Of a stretch of DNA of 64,000 nt, positions 30,056-39,228 are shown one piece after another (position 1 is the stretch's first letter; the number at the start of each line of letters is the position of its first letter). The translations under genes were made by a program, and so were the position numbers. Under the pieces are notes generated by a model. That model was not told where the DNA came from and ran no database searches. It saw only the letters and a list, made by a program, of their open reading frames with translations. The stretch comes from Chrysophaeum taylorii (Eukaryota > Sar > Pelagophyceae > Pelagomonadales > Pelagomonadaceae): contig JAQMWT010000340.1 of the NCBI GenBank assembly GCA_029834535.1, positions 310,001 through 374,000 of the forward strand. Reading direction: 5' to 3'.

Positions 30056-32772
30056 ACCTGACGTTCGACCTATCGGCATTGGCACCGTCCGCCGCCGTGC
30101 CACTGGACGGTGCCTTGTGCGTAGCCTCCACTCCGAGCTCTCTGAGGCACTGTACCCGATCAATGTTGCCGTCGGGGTCAAGGGCGGCCCCTCGCGCCTC
30201 GTCTTTGGCGTCCGCACCCACGCGGAGCAGTACCCCGACCAGGTCATCATCAAGCTGGACAAACGCAACGCCTTCAACGAGCTCAAGCGCCGGACCGTCG
30301 TGGACAAACTCGCAAACCACGCCAACGCTAAGCTGCGTGCCTTTGGCCACTTTATGTTCAAGCAATTGCGGCCGGCATCCTGGGTGGCCCTCCACGGCCC
30401 CACCGGCCTCGATCGTGCCCCCTTCGACTCTCAAGAAGGCGGCCAGCAAGGCGACCCCACCTATCCACCGGCGTACTGTCTGGCAACGCATGACGCCGCT
30501 CAGGCCCTTGACACCCGCTTACGTTCATGTGCCGGCTACGCCCGATTTGGCATGGACGACGGCGTCATCTCTGGTTCCCCTCGTGAGGTTGTCGACGCCC
30601 TGCTGCAGTACGCCCGCGACATCCAAGCTAGCGGCGAGGAGCTCCGCCTCGACAAGTGCGAGGCGTTCTGTCCGGCACTTGGCATGGGGCTTCTCGACCA
30701 CCCCGATGTCCACGACCACGTCCAAGTTGCGCCTGACGGCACGCGTACTCTTGCTGGTATCCCCGTTGTCGCCGACGGCCTCGTAATCTACGGTGTGCCC
30801 ATCGGCTCCCCCGGCCACGCCGGAGATGCCTATGTCGAAGCTACCTTGCAACGCGAGGTTGACGCTCAGGTGAGCTACATGAGCCGTATTCGCACCAAGC
30901 TCCAGAACGTCTCCCTCCACTGCATGTACTCGTTGGGCCGCTACTGCATCGCCCCGCGCATGGACTACATCGCGCAACACTGCTACCCCACCAATGCCTT
31001 GAGCGCGCTCCGCCGCTTCGACGTTGCCACCCTCAGCTTCGTCGCCACAGCACTTGGCGCAGATCCGCGTCAGGTTTTTGACTCCAACGGCATCGTCCTC
31101 CAACGCCTCCGTCTTCCTGCTCGAAGTGGGGGTGGCGGCATTCGCTCCTGCGCCGACCTCAGCCCCGCCGCCTTTGTTGGCACGGCGGCCCAGGCCCTCC
31201 CACACCTCGTCGACCTTCGCGATCCTACGGGTGCCTTGGAGGTCCCTGGCTACCTCCCCCGCCTCGCCTCGGTCCTGGGTGCCACTTCTTTTCGCACAGG
31301 TAACGAGTTCCACCGTTGGCACCACCTCCTCGCATCCGGTTGCCGCCTGGGGCGGGCACTCGAGACTGCGTGGGACGGACTTCGGGCTGATCTCCGTACC
31401 ACGCTGGCTTCCCACGGCGGCGCTGGTTCCGGCGACCCCGCCAACGTTCATCTCGTCGACGGTCCTCTCTCCCACGAATTCGTCTCCATGGGCGTCCTCG
31501 TCGACCCCACCATCTCGACACCCGTGCTCATACCCCAACTCCAGCGTGCTCTAACCTCCCAGCGCGAGACAGCTCGGGCCACTGCACTCCAGCGCCTTGC
31601 GGCCACCCTTCCCATCACCGAAGCACTTCGAGTAGCGGCGTCCTCATGGGATCGCTTCTCGACCACGTTCATCAGCTCGTGGCCCAGCTCTGGCCTTCAA
31701 ATCCCCAACCGCTGCTGGGCTGAGATGTGTGCCCAGTACTTTGGCTACCCCTCTCCAGCTTGTTTGGGCCTCGTGGGCACTCGCATTCTGGGCACTGACG
31801 TCGTTCTCGACGCTCACGGCAAGGTGCTTCTCACGCAGGCCAACCTTGTCAACCGCGGAGGAGCGCGGACCACCTGGCATGACGGCCAGCTCGACTGCGT
31901 CCACGGCAGCGTCAAAGAGGCCGGCATCCCAGCCCTGTCCGAGGTTTTCGGCATCTTTGCTGACGTCGTCGCCCCGACCATTCGCACGCGCCTCTACGGC
32001 CGGTACCGAGGCAATCTCGCCCGACGTCAAGTCGTCCCAGACATCCTCACCACGCTCGACAACAAGGAGCAACTCTACGACATCAAAACCCTCGCTTGGG
32101 GTTCGTTGTACACCGCCCACGCCCTCCATCCCTCCCACCCGTCGCCTGTCGATCGGCGCGCAGCGCAAGTCCACTCCGAATACCTCGCTCACGCCCGCGG
32201 CATCGACGCCATCATCCCCCAGCCGGGTACAGCACCACCGCCTGGCTTCTTGGGCCCTGTCGAACAGCGGCTACGTAGCTACGGCACCGTCGCCGGCCTC
32301 GTCTTTGGTGCCTTCGGTGAGGCCAGCGCGGCGTGCCACGCTCTCGCCCAAACATGCGCAGAGCGCATCGCTGCGCGAACCTGGGTGACAAGCGGCTGCG
32401 CCAACTTCACAGAGGCAAAGGCGGCCCAAACTCGCCGCATCTACCGTGAGTGGGGGATCGCCAACGCATTAGGCCGGGCTCGCTGTGCCCTCACCGCCCT
32501 CACCCATGTCGCCGCCTCGGGGAACCCCGCCCAGGCCGCCCGATCCCAGCAGGACGTCACCCTTCGTCGTACATACGTCCGGCGGCAGCATGCGTACGAC
32601 CTACGGGCGGGGCCCGTCCTCTCTTCGCCTGCCCCACGCCTCGGCGATAACCCCGACTAGGTCCCGCGTACTTATCTCCGCCCGTCAGGCACATCCCTCA
32701 TACCCCACAAACCCACCCACATCCTTCATGCTCCCCACACACACCCCCCCCTCTTAGCAGTCGACATTTAAA
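30056..32772 (+). mobile_element. 5'-truncated LINE with RT and C-terminal endonuclease-like domain, 14-bp TSD
   Basis: The copy is bounded by identical GACATAGAAAGAGC at 30042-30055 and 32773-32786. It starts inside the reverse transcriptase (DVRPIGIGTVRRR) and runs through an open frame to the stop at 32660. A 112-bp 3' tail follows, ending TTTAAA without poly(A). The same tail occurs as severely truncated copies at 36047-36150, 4402-4461 and 4505-4563. An intact frame and exact duplication imply recent insertion. Confidence 0.85.
30057..32660 (+). CDS. LINE ORF: reverse transcriptase plus PD-(D/E)XK-like endonuclease region (5' end missing)
   Basis: 867 codons remain open. RT motifs are VRPIGIG (motif 2-like, 30063), KLDKRNAFN (motif A, about 30250), EGGQQGDPTYPP (motif B, about 30435) and FGMDDG (motif C, about 30545). 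Motif C is GMDD rather than the usual A/YxDD. A long connection follows. Near the end RGGARTTWHDGQLDCV and then RRQVVPDI with EQLYDIKTL about 13 residues on look like the R/KPD ... DxK core of the restriction-like endonuclease found C-terminal to RT in R2/R4/NeSL-type LINEs. No cysteine-histidine knuckle of canonical spacing is evident. The N-terminal part including any DNA-binding fingers was lost in 5' truncation, so there is no native start codon. Confidence 0.8.
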   Translation, partial: PDVRPIGIGTVRRRATGRCLVRSLHSELSEALYPINVAVGVKGGPSRLVFGVRTHAEQYPDQVIIKLDKRNAFNELKRRTVVDKLANHANAKLRAFGHFMFKQLRPASWVALHGPTGLDRAPFDSQEGGQQGDPTYPPAYCLATHDAAQALDTRLRSCAGYARFGMDDGVISGSPREVVDALLQYARDIQASGEELRLDKCEAFCPALGMGLLDHPDVHDHVQVAPDGTRTLAGIPVVADGLVIYGVPIGSPGHAGDAYVEATLQREVDAQVSYMSRIRTKLQNVSLHCMYSLGRYCIAPRMDYIAQHCYPTNALSALRRFDVATLSFVATALGADPRQVFDSNGIVLQRLRLPARSGGGGIRSCADLSPAAFVGTAAQALPHLVDLRDPTGALEVPGYLPRLASVLGATSFRTGNEFHRWHHLLASGCRLGRALETAWDGLRADLRTTLASHGGAGSGDPANVHLVDGPLSHEFVSMGVLVDPTISTPVLIPQLQRALTSQRETARATALQRLAATLPITEALRVAASSWDRFSTTFISSWPSSGLQIPNRCWAEMCAQYFGYPSPACLGLVGTRILGTDVVLDAHGKVLLTQANLVNRGGARTTWHDGQLDCVHGSVKEAGIPALSEVFGIFADVVAPTIRTRLYGRYRGNLARRQVVPDILTTLDNKEQLYDIKTLAWGSLYTAHALHPSHPSPVDRRAAQVHSEYLAHARGIDAIIPQPGTAPPPGFLGPVEQRLRSYGTVAGLVFGAFGEASAACHALAQTCAERIAARTWVTSGCANFTEAKAAQTRRIYREWGIANALGRARCALTALTHVAASGNPAQAARSQQDVTLRRTYVRRQHAYDLRAGPVLSSPAPRLGDNPD

Positions 32773-32786
32773 GACATAGAAAGAGC

Positions 32787-34125
32787 TCTACATGAATAAT
32801 ATCACCGACTGGGCGGTTGAGGTTTATCGAAACAAGAGCCTCATCATCAGCGTACTCGATTATCAGATTCCCAACGACAACAACAACAACAACAAACCGG
32901 CCCGTACGTGGCTCTTTTCGTTCGTGTTGACAGCCAGCTGTCTGGCGCGAGGAGTTCCCGACCTTCATAAGAGAAAGGACACCCTCGAACCTAGCATCGT
33001 CGGAAACCTTCACAAACTACACCCTCTCCAATGAGAATTTCGGCTAACAATCTCCCTCTGCCGACAACGTGCAAAACGTCACTCGAATAATCCAAGGATT
33101 TCGCCGTGCTCGTCATCCTCGCATGAAAAGCGTGCACTTTTTGATGCATATGCGCCGCAGGGGCGAGTTCGACAAGAGGCGGCCAATAACTTGTAGTATT
33201 AGTAGTAAAAACGAACGAACGGCCGGTTCCGCGATTTCAAAAATTTTACTTCATCACACCTTCATGCGAACTTCAAAACACTACACTTCAACTTCTTTGC
33301 TTTCTCTCTTTTCCTATTTTCCTCGTCTCGTACGTGTGTCACGGGGCTTGCGGGCGCCGCCGCCGCCGCCAAACCCCTCCTTTTGTCATCATGATGTTAG
33401 GCTTGAAACATCCATCGAGGCGGTGTCTGTCACGGATGATGATGATCGTAAAGTGCCGCCTTCTCCGCCGACAGTGCGTATCCCTTGCAGGGCATCGCGT
33501 GCAAAAACGTATTTATTTTTCACTCTGGCGCCAGGACTAATAATCTCTATGTCGCCTCGCTGTGCAGATGCACGGCCTCGTAAAGATTACCATAATGTGC
33601 TTTTGTCTCGCGACACACAAGGTCGAAGCAAGGGGGTGTCAATATACTTTTGATAACCCCTTGGTCGAATTGAAAATAGCAGCGATCGCGTAAGACGAAG
33701 CGAACGCACCCGGGTATGACTCACGTGACTGACTGACGCAAGGTAAAAATAATTCCGGCACTCGCTCGGGGGAGCGATACTCGTGTTGGTCGAGGTCGTC
33801 GGAAGCGCGACCGAGAAGGTTCCGAGATCGAAGGCGCAATCATATCATCATGCTCCCGAAATCAATTCTTCGTACCAAAGTATCCTATTCTTGCAGGCAG
33901 CCGGCCGTAGGGGGAAAAAAACGATCGGGGGAAGGTCGGAACAATTGGTTTGCGTTGGGTTTCACAAAAAAGCTGCCCAACTGCAAGATGCGTAGGAGCT
34001 GCCCTCCCGGAATGTACATACTAAAAAGAGGTTGCAGACAAGCTGGCAGTGGGACGCTGCCTGGATGAAGATGGCTCCTCTTTGTCAAAGGACGTTCTCG
34101 CGTCGGCGGGAAGTTTAGACGTTCT
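32787..34125. other. 1.3-kb stretch with no supported gene
   Basis: Contains an AACAACAACAAC run at 32878-32896 and an (AGT)n-like ATTAGTAGT at 33198. Short frames only. Confidence 0.5.
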
Positions 34126-34671
34126 ATGCCCCTGCAGCCCGCGAGTGTGGCCCGGTTGTTCGTGGTAACGTTGGCACAGGTGGCGGCGTCGATCGTCGAG
34201 TGGACGCAGTGTCTCGCCCTGTCGTGTCGGCTCACCGGGTGGGTTTCCTGGCCGCTCGGCTCGATCGCCCGTGCGGTGTCCCGTCTGTTGAAGATGGAGG
34301 AGGAGGACGAGTCGAGCGTCCCCACGAGCACCTCGATGTCTTACGAGATGTGGCCTTCCGAGAACAGCTCGGTCCACGGCTCGGCGTCGAGCCTGTCGCA
34401 GACGTCGGGTCACAAGCACCTAATCAGCGAGGAAGATGTGTCGGGATGCTCGAGCGACCAACCCATCGAGGCGTCGGATTTGTCGCTAGCGAGGCCCGAC
34501 CCGACGCGGCATCGCTTCCCTAAAAAGTCGCGCACGTGCGACATCGAGGATTCGGTCGTCGCGACCGAGTCGTGCCCCGGATACTTTCCGGGCTGCGGGA
34601 GCGACGTTCCGTGCGACGAGTGTACCGACAAAAATCGACTCACAGTCCTTCGAGTCTCGCCCACGACTTAG
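34126..34671 (+). CDS. hypothetical serine-rich protein with N-terminal hydrophobic segment
   Basis: 181 aa with ATG at 34126. The first 55 residues are hydrophobic with two possible membrane helices (ARLFVVTLAQVAASIVEW and ALSCRLTGWVSWPLGSIARA). The remainder is Ser/Asp/Glu-rich and ends with CPGYFPGCGSDVPCDECTDK, a small cysteine cluster. No family is recognised. The frame is clean, but support is only compositional and no homologue can be named. Confidence 0.35.
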   Translation: MPLQPASVARLFVVTLAQVAASIVEWTQCLALSCRLTGWVSWPLGSIARAVSRLLKMEEEDESSVPTSTSMSYEMWPSENSSVHGSASSLSQTSGHKHLISEEDVSGCSSDQPIEASDLSLARPDPTRHRFPKKSRTCDIEDSVVATESCPGYFPGCGSDVPCDECTDKNRLTVLRVSPTT

Positions 34672-35280
34672 AAGTTGAATGAACCCGGGCGCCGCGCCGA
34701 GGCGACTTCCCCGGCGAGATCGATATCGCCTTTCGTCGCGCGCCTGGTTTTGCACTCCCCCTATATTGTTTGCCCATCTACCACGTCCCCAGATCGAGGC
34801 CCCTGTCACCTTTTTCCGGCCGCGCGCGCATTGTATTATGTGCCGCCTTGGTGCTACTCGCCTTTGGAAAAAATAACGAGGGCGGCCCACTTCTTCGCCC
34901 CAGCACGCAAGGTGCGCGCGCGCGCGCGCGCGGCCCATGATGTACTTCGAGAGGTCCTTGTCTTTTCCAAGATTCCGCGAAACCGATTACGACCTTTATT
35001 ATCGACCTTATATTATATTGTGACGACGTATCTGTCAACTTCGATTTCGTACAACTCTCTGGTGCGCAGTCGTCGCCGTCATAATTAATTGGAAGGAATT
35101 AAAGGAAGGTGGTCGAGATCGGCACCCACGACGCCGTGTCGTCGTCGTCGTCGTCCCCCACCTCGTTTAAGGCTGCTGGTGACAATAATAAACAGTCTCC
35201 TCACCTTCCTTCTTCTTTATTCGATTATTTTTCTTCAAAAACGATCAATCGGTCGTCAGTCAGGGGATTGATCTCGCAAA

Positions 35281-35346
35281 CCTGCGAGCCTGCGAGCCTG
35301 CGAGCCTGCGAGCCTGCGAGCCTGCGAGCCTGCGAGCCTGCGAGCC
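35281..35346. repeat. CCTGCGAG x 8 tandem repeat
   Basis: Eight head-to-tail perfect copies of an 8-bp unit. Read in minus-strand frames it encodes a repeated LAGSQARR peptide, which I treat as a by-product and not a gene. Confidence 0.9.
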
Positions 35347-35417
35347 GCTCGCTGTTCGGACGACGCCAAGCCCGAGGTCGTCGCACGCAAGTCTCCATAT
35401 TTCTTACAGCGCTTGGC

Positions 35418-35461
35418 TCTCCTCCTCCTCCTCCTCCTCCTCCTCCTCCTCCTCCTCCTCG
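35418..35461. repeat. (CTC)n microsatellite
   Basis: About fourteen perfect CTC units. Confidence 0.9.
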
Positions 35462-36046
35462 GCAGATAAGACTGCGCTGCTGATGGTGTTGCCCTCTCGC
35501 GGTCCTTTTTGGCCGCAAAGTAGATACCGTCATTTTCTGGCAGCGGAGACATTTCGTTTGGCGTTGTCTCTGTCGTGTTTGAGACATCGTCGATGATGAA
35601 CGACGGTGTATCGTCGAGGTTCGAGGTGATTGATCTCCCAAGTAACGTCGATCTTCCACGGGGCACGCCCACTAGGATTTTGTATCGCGAGGCGTCCGCG
35701 ACCACTGCCAAGGCGTCAGGAGGAAGTTCGAAGAAAATACCTCGGCTGCCTTGGAACGCCGCGAGAAGCACGTGCTGACGCCAAAACGGGAGTCCGCTGA
35801 CGACTCGCTTAGCCCTCGAATTTTATGCAGCAGCCCTTATTCGCAGCACGTGCTCAGCCGCGCGCGTTTGAGAATACTGAGAGGAACGAATCACCACCTT
35901 CTCGGAGTTGGTCCAAGTCCATCGCAGCTTCTACCAGGAAGGTCGATCTCTATACACCCGTCGACGTTGTCGTCGACCACCGGCTCGCACACCGTCGTAC
36001 ACCTCTTCGCCCGCATCAATCCAAAAATAAGGGACCGAATCAGAAA

Positions 36047-36150
36047 CGTACTTATCTCCGCCCGTCAGGCACATCCCTCATACCCCACAAACCCACCCAC
36101 ATCCTTCATGCTCCCCACACACACCCCCCTCTTAGCAGTCGGCATTTAAA
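36047..36150 (+). mobile_element. LINE 3'-end fragment (104 bp) with TSD
   Basis: Matches the last 104 bp of the LINE at 30056-32772 with one or two differences, ending GGCATTTAAA. It is flanked by GACCGAATCA at 36033-36042 and 36151-36160; the duplication may extend four more bases with one mismatch. The 3' junction is again TTTAAA/GAC. Confidence 0.8.
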
Positions 36151-36182
36151 GACCGAATCAAAAAACATAGTAATAGTAACAC

Positions 36183-37168
36183 ACAAGTGCAGGCCAGTAA
36201 GTTCGCCAGTAAGTTCACCTGGTCCCAATCTCTAACCCCAGTAAGTTCACCTGGTCCCAGTAAGTTCACCTAGTCCCAATCTCTAACCCCAGTAAGTTCG
36301 GCGTGAGCCCACTCGTGCTCACATCCACTCACCCCACTCTCCTTCGAGCTCGTCGCTCTCACCTCCGCCAATCTAAGCTGCTTTGATCCGTACACGCCGC
36401 TAGCCCTTGCGTTCACTCTAAAAACCCCAGTAAGTTCACTTGGTCCCAGTAAGTTCACCTGGTCACTTAGTTCACCTAGTCCCAATCTCAAACCTTAGTA
36501 AGTTCACGTGGTCCCAGTAAGTTCACCTACCGTGCGCGTGTAGACGCCGGGAGGGGGCTTATCGGTATTGCGCAGCACGTGTGGGGTAGGGTGGAGTCGT
36601 CGACCCAGATGAGTATATCTCCTCGGGGTTGCCGATCGACAGAGAGCCACGTAGAGCTGGACGTGGCAGAAGACGGGCTTGGGAAAGAGGACGCCGACCT
36701 CGCGGGGCGTCTGGCCCTGGCTCTTGGTGATCGTTTGGCGTCGGCGGGCCTTAAGGGATACAGGTTGGAGGAGCCTCGGTGACAACGACACGATCGATCA
36801 TGTATCTGGTACCGTTGCAGTGGCCGTGCGACGGGTCGAGGTTGCGAAGACTTTAAGCTCGCGATCAAAGTCAGCATGCCGTTGGTTGTCAGGGAGTTGA
36901 AAACTCTACTGTAAAGAGCGAGGCGTCGTCTTCCGACCCAGCCTAGTCAGCCGAAAAGAACTCCGACGCCTCGTCTCCGGGAAAAAAAGGCCGCGGTCAT
37001 GCGCGCGTTGTCAGCATCGACAACATCGTTTCGACGGGGCGTGAGAATGGCGCGCTGAAAGAGCCGCCGCGGGTCGTGGAAATAGTCTGCGAGGTCGCCG
37101 TAGACGGCTTGGAGGATCACTGTCTGGCTCTCGCGCCTACCTGATCCTTACCCTAAATCGAGGGACAA

Positions 37169-37199
<31 letters not shown>

Positions 37200-37224
37200 A
37201 ACATCTGTCGATTAGTAGTTAGGA
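36183..37224 (-). mobile_element. Helitron-derived unit, inverted single copy
   Basis: Reverse complement of the units at 2.26-5.54 kb with the same ends: ACAAGTGCAGGCC at the left, GATTAGTAGTTAGGA at the right. It contains the GTGAACTTACTGG minisatellite, the helicase C-terminal fragment with TITKSQGQT (substituted from TINKSQGQT) and the CAGA/AAAC microsatellite. It lies 23 bp from the LINE tail fragment on one side and 50 bp from the stop codon of the fucosyltransferase-like gene on the other. It is one unit, not a tandem, so it was probably inserted or copied separately. Confidence 0.7.
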
Positions 37225-37273
37225 AGAGAAGCGCCACGTCGTCGTCCGCGCGCGATACGTACAGACGACGCAA

Positions 37274-39166
37274 CTAACTCTGATAGCCTCGCTCGTCGTC
37301 GCTCCAGCCGCTTCGCCATTCGCGCATCCAGCCGGGCCCCATGCGCCTCGGGTCTCTGAGGCTGTGGACGCGGCCCTTGGTGTGATAATAGCTGGCCTCG
37401 CCGAGACCGTGGTAGCCCCGGAGGCGGTGGATGAAGCCAGAGAAGGTGGACCAGAAAGTGCCCGCAAAGACCTTGGCCCGCGAACAGACGAGCTGGTCGA
37501 CCATGCCGAAGTGGTTGGGGTTGAGGTCGGGAAGGAGGGTGGACCGAAAATCGTCGAGCACGAGAACGGTCCAGCCGTGACGCGCGAAGGGGTCCCAGGA
37601 TGGGTCGTCGGGGCAGCCGTTACTCCTTGGGTCTGGGGACCGGGTAGGAGGAGCAGGGCTTGCGGTCGTACATGCAGCCCTGGCACTTTCCCTTTGGGTC
37701 GTCCGTGGCGAGATACACGAGCGCGCCCCGGGGGATGATGTCGTAGCCGCCGAGGTTGTCGATAATCTCCTGGGCGCCGATCTTGGCGGTTCTATATTGA
37801 AAGTCGTTCCGGCGCGCGTGGATCGCATAATAAGTGCCGTTGCGGTCGCGGATAGCGCGGACAACCTTGTCGGCGGCGCATTGGATTTCGTCGCGATACC
37901 TCGCGTAGTCTCTCACGAACCTGCGGTAGAACGCCGCCGCCCTGGGATCTGCGAAGAAGGCAAACGAGTAAAAGTTCATCAAGATGCGGTGTTCGCCAGA
38001 CCCGCGGCGTGGAGATGCCTCGCCGCGCGCAGCCCTTGATCGTAAAACAGCGGTTGGCGTCCCTGCGCGAACGCGTCGAGGCGCCGCGCGAAGCGACTAG
38101 ACCTCCGGCCGGGCTGCTGCTTTCCGTGCCGCAGGTGTGTGGTGGTCGTGTTGATGATCGAGTCGTCCGCGAGGTCGCCGTCGGGAAAGACGAAGAATTT
38201 TCGGGTGACGGGGGGGAGCATTGCGTCGGCGTTTCTCTTCATAAAGCCCCAGAGCGCCGGTCCTTTCGACTGGGCGGGCGGCTCAACTCCCTTGCTCCGG
38301 ACGACGTCCGCGAGGAACTCGGGCATCGGCCGCGTCTTCCAGCCCCGGTGCGAGCTCAAGAGTGTCACGTTTAAAAAGGCCGCGAGCCCAAACGCCCGCC
38401 GTTTCTCGAACTCCTTTGAGACGAGGTAGAGCTGTTGAGCGGGCGGGAGCACGATCGTGCGTCCGGTAACGTGCGCGAACACGAGCATGCACTCGACGCC
38501 CATCCGGATGTTGTTCCAGCCGCCGGCGTCGTACTCGAACGTCAGGAACTGCTCCTCGCCGCCGGGTCTTTTGTAAGGCGCGCGCTCCAGCGCGCGGTCC
38601 GCCGGCACGTCCCGCCAATAAATCAGCTCCGAGTCTACAAACCGCCCGTCGCACGTCAGCGTGCCGCGCGGCGCCCCGGCGGCCTCGTCGTGCGACGCGT
38701 ACCTCGCCGCCGCTGCCGTCCGAGGAGGCGGCCCAGCACCTTTTTTTGAAGAAGGCCGCGGCGGCGGCGACGGCGGCGGCGGCGGCTTCTCGATCGGTCG
38801 TCCAGACGTACTCGTCGTGGTCGTCGCCGCGGTACTATTGTCCGCCAACCGTGGTGGTGGCAGTCGTCGTCGTTGTCCTGGGGGTGGCGGGGGCGGGATC
38901 GTCGCCGGCGCGCGCGTCGTCGTCGTAATAACCGGATTCTTTGGCAGTAAGTTTTTGGTCGGCGGATTCGCCGCGGAGAAGAAGAACTTGCGCGCGAAGT
39001 TTTCCCTTAAGGCCTGAGCGACCTCGGCGGGGTGGTCGATGACAGCCCTCAAGTGCGTCCTTTCGAGGTGCGGACGCACCCCGAGCAAGACGAGGAGCAT
39101 CCAGAGCGCGAGGAGCGGCCCGACGCACGCGACAACCCGCGCCGGGCGCACACGCTTGGCCCCCAT
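37274..39166 (-). CDS. O-fucosyltransferase-like (GDP-fucose protein O-fucosyltransferase fold) type II membrane protein
   Basis: From the ATG at 39166 (MGAKRVRPARVVACVG) a membrane anchor LLALWMLLVLLGV is followed by a Pro/Thr/Arg-rich stem and a catalytic region. FEYDAGGWNNIRMGVECMLVFAH is the N-terminal nucleotide-sugar GT-B signature region (G-NNQ-like). QGLRAARHLHA, MNFYSFAFFADP, FVRDYARYRDEIQCAADKVV and YYAIHARRNDFQY (HxRxxDF motif) follow. Next are VYLATDDPKG and DDFRSTLLPDLNPNHFGMVD, then VFAGTFWSTFSGFIHRLRGY. Order and motifs match the PF10250 family in the Golgi/ER. The frame changes by one base near 37995 and again near 37640, both without loss of conserved sequence. Either assembly indels or a young pseudogene would explain this. 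Confidence 0.7.
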
Positions 39167-39228
39167 TCGACGACCGTTTTTCTTGTAGGGGGGGGGAAGA
39201 AGAACCCACCATCCGCGATCAATCAATC

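Larger units (their letters stand above)
34672..36032. other. 1.4-kb stretch with simple repeats, no supported gene
   Basis: Includes a GCGC run at 34913-34932, the CCTGCGAG and CTC arrays described separately, and CGTCGTCGTCGTCG at about 35139-35155. Confidence 0.5.

Noticed and set aside
30117-32660. LINE ORF as a host gene starting at 30117
   Set aside because: The codon there is GTG, RT motifs continue upstream to 30057, and target duplications show a truncated insertion.
35256-35771. 171-codon minus-strand open frame over the CCTGCGAG and CTC arrays
   Set aside because: Its coding content is simple-repeat translation (LAGSQARR, poly-Arg).
36504-36877. Open frames of 95-116 codons in the Helitron-derived units as genes
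   Set aside because: They are out-of-frame fragments of a helicase C-terminus repeated in every unit, without a start or upstream domains.
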